Shown here one piece after another: positions 6,339 through 8,505 of a stretch of DNA of 8,505 bases. Positions within the stretch are counted from its first letter, which is position 1, and each line of letters starts with the position of its first letter. The DNA is from an uncultured Kouleothrix sp. (GTDB lineage: Bacteria; Chloroflexota; Chloroflexia; Chloroflexales; Roseiflexaceae), in contig CALLYN010001084.1 in NCBI GenBank assembly GCA_937858455.1, forward strand, positions 1 to 8,505, in the 5' to 3' direction. The notes below the pieces were generated by a model, which saw nothing but the letters and a program-made list of their open reading frames with translations, had not been told where the DNA came from and did no database searches. Position numbers and translations under genes: made by a program.

Positions 6339-6562
6339 CGGCGGCGGCGCGACAGCGGCGGCGGCCACTTGCAGTGGACGACTGGGTGCGGCGCGTGAAC
6401 ACGCTCGCGCGCCGGATCGACGATTACGCGGCCGGCGTGCATCCGGGCGCGCTTCAAGGCGACGCCTACTATCAGCGTCTGCTCCAGCAGTATCGCGACC
6501 AGGCCGCCACCCCGACGCGTGACGATGATCTACCACAATCGAGGACACACCATGATTATTGA
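6335..6562 (+). CDS. Short helical protein (75 aa), unknown
   Basis: The start ATG at 6335 overlaps the stop of the DUF6884-like gene (ATGA), and its own stop overlaps the next gene by 11 bases, both signs of a coupled operon gene. The protein is basic at the N-terminus (RQRRR, residues 6-10) with two likely amphipathic helices (about 15-33 and 40-57) and a polar tail. It has no known motif. Its size would suit a small nucleic-acid-binding or adaptor protein, but the sequence does not show which. Confidence 0.55.
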   Translation: MTAAARQRRRPLAVDDWVRRVNTLARRIDDYAAGVHPGALQGDAYYQRLLQQYRDQAATPTRDDDLPQSRTHHDY

Positions 6563-7169
6563 TTTTCCCGCGCTGGCGATGGACGGAAGCGGCGGACGGA
6601 CCTACGCCGGCGCGATCCCACTGACGCTGCTCAGCGCCACGGCGGATCTACCAGGGAGAGGTGCCTTCTGGCGCGCGGTCGCCCCGGGCGCGGGCATAAC
6701 GGCGCGCCGCCCAACCGCCGATGAGCGGAACGCGCAGATCGCGGTTTGGGAGGCGGCGGTTGGCACGAATCTCCATCCCGAGCCGCTCATGCCGCCAATC
6801 ACGGCGCTGATGGTGCCGAACGGCGCCGAGAACGGGCCCATCGCGGGCAACCCTCAGCCGGCCGGCCAGCCTGACCTGGAGCAGCCAGATTTCATCTTTG
6901 CCGGGAGCGCGCTCATTCTGAACCATACCTGCTGGCTGCTTATCCTGCGCGAGCTCGTGCCGTTCGCGGCGGCGCTGGCCATGCTTGAGGCCGGGGCTAT
7001 GCGCAGCAAGCTGTACCACGCCATAGCGGGCGCGCACGTCGCCGTCCAGTGCATCCCCTACCGCGGCACGATGCAGCTCCAGGAGCTGTGGGACGCGAGG
7101 AAGCCGTCGGTCACCCCACGGCTAAAGCCGGGGCTTGCAAAAGCCCTGACTGACCAGTACCGAGCCTGA
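6552..7169 (+). pseudogene. Hypothetical protein with 3' end replaced by the IscB element
   Basis: The ATG at 6552 follows GAGGA (6541-6545) by 6 bases. The frame encodes 205 residues, but it enters the omega-RNA of the right IscB element at about 7111, so the last 19 residues (from V187, ending LTDQYRA) are encoded by the mobile element and stop at a TGA inside an omega-RNA hairpin. The native C-terminus is therefore lost. The remaining body is unrecognised: a beta-like start (TYAGAIPLTLLSA), a proline- and alanine-rich middle (90-125), and a hydrophobic helical region at about 133-160 (ALILNHTCWLLILRELVPFA) that might be a buried helix or a membrane segment. It is the last gene of the operon. 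It may still yield a chimeric protein, so pseudogene status is an inference from the truncation. Confidence 0.65.
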
Positions 7170-7344
7170 GCAATCGGGCTACGTTGGAAAGGTCACGATA
7201 CCTGCGGATGCATGCCAGTCTGTAGCTCTATCGCCTGTCGTTAAAAGCCCCGTGGGGTACGGGGCGGTGCGGCAGGCACGACAAGCCTTTCCAACATGGT
7301 CGAGGCAAACCTTCCCCTGGAAACAGGAGCGCCCCTTACGGGGC
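7111..7344 (+). ncRNA. IscB omega-RNA (right copy)
   Basis: This structured region lies immediately upstream of iscB, where the family's guide RNA is encoded. Perfect or near-perfect stems are CGGC 7119-7122 with GCCG 7127-7130; GGGCTT 7131-7136 with AAGCCC 7141-7146 (GCAA loop); AGCCTGA 7163-7169 with TCGGGCT 7174-7180 (GCAA loop, one G-U pair); a long-range closing stem GTTGGAAAGG 7183-7192 with CCTTTCCAAC 7286-7295; GCCTG 7233-7237 with CAGGC 7273-7277; GCCCCGT 7247-7253 with ACGGGGC 7259-7265; CCTG 7316-7319 with CAGG 7324-7327 (GAAA loop); and GCCCC 7331-7335 with GGGGC 7340-7344. Most of these stems are kept, with different bases, in the copy at 1-229. The guide would be the roughly 16 bases before 7111. 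The exact 3' end is uncertain. Confidence 0.85.
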
Positions 7345-7350
7345 AAAGGA
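7345..7350 (+). promoter_or_regulatory. Ribosome binding site of iscB
   Basis: AAAGGA lies 7 bases before the ATG at 7358 and directly after the last omega-RNA hairpin (7331-7344), so folding or processing of the guide RNA could affect translation of iscB. Confidence 0.65.
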
Positions 7351-7357
7351 AACGACA

Positions 7358-8505
7358 ATGGTTTTTGTACTCTCAAGTGACGGTCAGCCGCTCGATCACT
7401 GCCATCCGGCACGGGCCAGAAAGTTGCTCAAGGCTGGTCGGGCGGTCGTCTACCGAACCTACCCGTTCACCATCAAACTGAAGAACCGGACACGAGACCA
7501 ATCGGTCGTCCACGGCCATCGCTTGAAGATTGACCCCGGCTCGAAAACGACCGGCGTCGCGATCGTGCAGGAAAGAACCGAGCGGGTCGTGTGGGCAGGC
7601 GAACTGACTCATCGTGGGCAGGTGATCCGAGACGCACTCCTGGCGCGGCGGGCGGTCAGGCGGAGCCGACGAAACCGCCACACGCGCTACCGCAAGCCGC
7701 GTTTCAGTAATCGCAGGCGACGGGATGGTTGGCTGGCTCCGTCGCTGGCCCACCGGGCTTTGACTACCCTGACCTGGGTGCGGCGGCTGATGCGCCTGTG
7801 CCCGATTTCGGCCATGAGTATGGAGTTGGTACGATTCGATACGCAGTTGATGGAGAACGTTGAGATCAGCGGCGTCGAGTACCAGCAGGGCACCTTAGCC
7901 GGGTACGAAATCCGCGAGTACCTGCTTGAGAAGTGGGGCAGGAAGTGCGCCTATTGTGGAAAGAAGGACATCCCGTTGCAGATCGAGCACCTCATCCCGC
8001 GTGTCCGTGGCGGCTCGAACCGCGTATCAAATCTGACGCTAGCCTGCCGAGCCTGTAATGAGCGCAAGGGCAACTTGACGGCGGCCGAGTTCGGCTTTGA
8101 GCACCTGATGGTACAGGCCAAGGCACCGCTTAAGGACGCGGCGGCGGTAAACGCGACCCGCTGGGCGCTCTGGCGGTCGCTCTCAGCGCTTGGCTTGCCC
8201 CTGGAAACGGGCACGGGCGGGCGGACCAAGTGGAACCGCTCGCGCCTGGGCATAGCAAAGAGCCATTGGGCGGATGCGGCGTGCGTAGGCGCGAGCATGC
8301 CCGACCGCCTGAACACCGCAGTCGGAACGGTGCTGCTGATCGCCTGTACGGGCCACGGCAACCGCCAAAGCTGCCGGACGAATAAGTACGGCTTCCCCAT
8401 TCGCCATGTTCCTCGACAGAAGGTGTGGTTCGGCTTCCGCACCGGTGATCTGGTGCGGGCGATCGTGCCGAGCGGGAAGTACGCGGGTGTACATGTCGGA
8501 CGAGC
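7358..8505 (+). CDS. iscB: IscB RNA-guided endonuclease (RuvC/HNH), 3' end cut by the window
   Basis: IscB is the omega-RNA-guided DNA nuclease ancestral to Cas9. The 382 visible residues show every expected part in order: a PLMP-type N-terminus (PLDHCHPARARKLL, 11-24, with MP replaced by DH), RuvC-I KIDPGSKTTGVAIV with D59, an arginine-rich bridge helix (about 91-122), RuvC-II SMELVRFD with E156, an HNH domain with zinc cysteines C197, C200, C230 and C233, IEH with H211, and NLTLAC/CNERKG (230-238), RuvC-III KSHWADAACVGAS with H303 and D306, and the C-terminal TGDLVRAIVPSGKYAG segment that family members use for omega-RNA/TAM contact. All catalytic positions look intact, so an active double-nickase is likely. 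Only a short C-terminal part is missing. It is preceded by its omega-RNA and needs it to act. Confidence 0.93.
   Translation, partial: MVFVLSSDGQPLDHCHPARARKLLKAGRAVVYRTYPFTIKLKNRTRDQSVVHGHRLKIDPGSKTTGVAIVQERTERVVWAGELTHRGQVIRDALLARRAVRRSRRNRHTRYRKPRFSNRRRRDGWLAPSLAHRALTTLTWVRRLMRLCPISAMSMELVRFDTQLMENVEISGVEYQQGTLAGYEIREYLLEKWGRKCAYCGKKDIPLQIEHLIPRVRGGSNRVSNLTLACRACNERKGNLTAAEFGFEHLMVQAKAPLKDAAAVNATRWALWRSLSALGLPLETGTGGRTKWNRSRLGIAKSHWADAACVGASMPDRLNTAVGTVLLIACTGHGNRQSCRTNKYGFPIRHVPRQKVWFGFRTGDLVRAIVPSGKYAGVHVGR

Larger units (their letters stand above)
7111..8505 (+). mobile_element. Right IscB (IS200/IS605-associated) element, partial
   Basis: The element starts at about 7111, where similarity to the left copy begins, and runs through the omega-RNA and iscB past the window edge. 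It inserted in the plus direction inside the gene starting at 6552. Both copies begin with TCAC at the boundary; this may be part of the element or a shared target motif, which for IS200/IS605 elements lies just 5' of the left end. The right end and any transposase are not in view. Confidence 0.7.

Noticed and set aside
5436..6548. A 370-codon open frame on the minus strand
   Set aside because: It covers the DUF6884-like gene on the other strand, has low-complexity arginine- and alanine-rich sequence, and shows no family motif.

Overview
The window is high-GC bacterial DNA with no rRNA, tRNA or CRISPR array that I can see. The lineage is uncertain. The GC-rich codon usage, the IscB elements and a set of orphan accessory genes would suit a Chloroflexota (Roseiflexus/Kouleothrix-like) genome, plasmid or integrated element, but no marker gene fixes this.

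The two ends are the best-supported part. From 7111 to the right edge lies an IscB locus (the IS200/IS605-associated ancestor of Cas9): a structured omega-RNA region (7111-7344) followed by iscB from 7358, cut by the window edge. Positions 1-229 read on the minus strand are a second, diverged copy of the same omega-RNA; its iscB should lie just left of the window. The two copies face outward about 6.9 kb apart. Base differences between them repeatedly preserve stems, which supports a folded RNA in both.

Between them are two gene groups. The left group (242-1700) has a tiny two-helix membrane protein on the minus strand, diverging from a small membrane protein and a soluble unknown on the plus strand. 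The divergent pair shares an AT-rich, repeat-containing promoter island (about 510-585). The plus-strand pair is followed by two strong hairpins (1602-1643 and 1664-1700). The right group (1981-7169) is a compact plus-strand operon of seven genes with ATGA overlaps: an Ala-rich helical protein, a small zinc-finger protein, an unknown, a multi-HTH DNA-binding protein with an internal duplication, a DUF6884-like protein, a 75-residue helical protein, and a last gene whose 3' end is replaced by the omega-RNA of the right IscB element.

No function can be assigned to the operon as a whole. A DNA-binding regulator, a zinc-finger protein and a DUF6884-like protein among unknowns suggest phage, plasmid or island cargo. 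The right IscB element interrupted the last gene. The left one sits 12 bases beyond the stop of the first gene. Both therefore appear to have inserted at edges of this cargo, and their predicted guides match the flanking gene ends.
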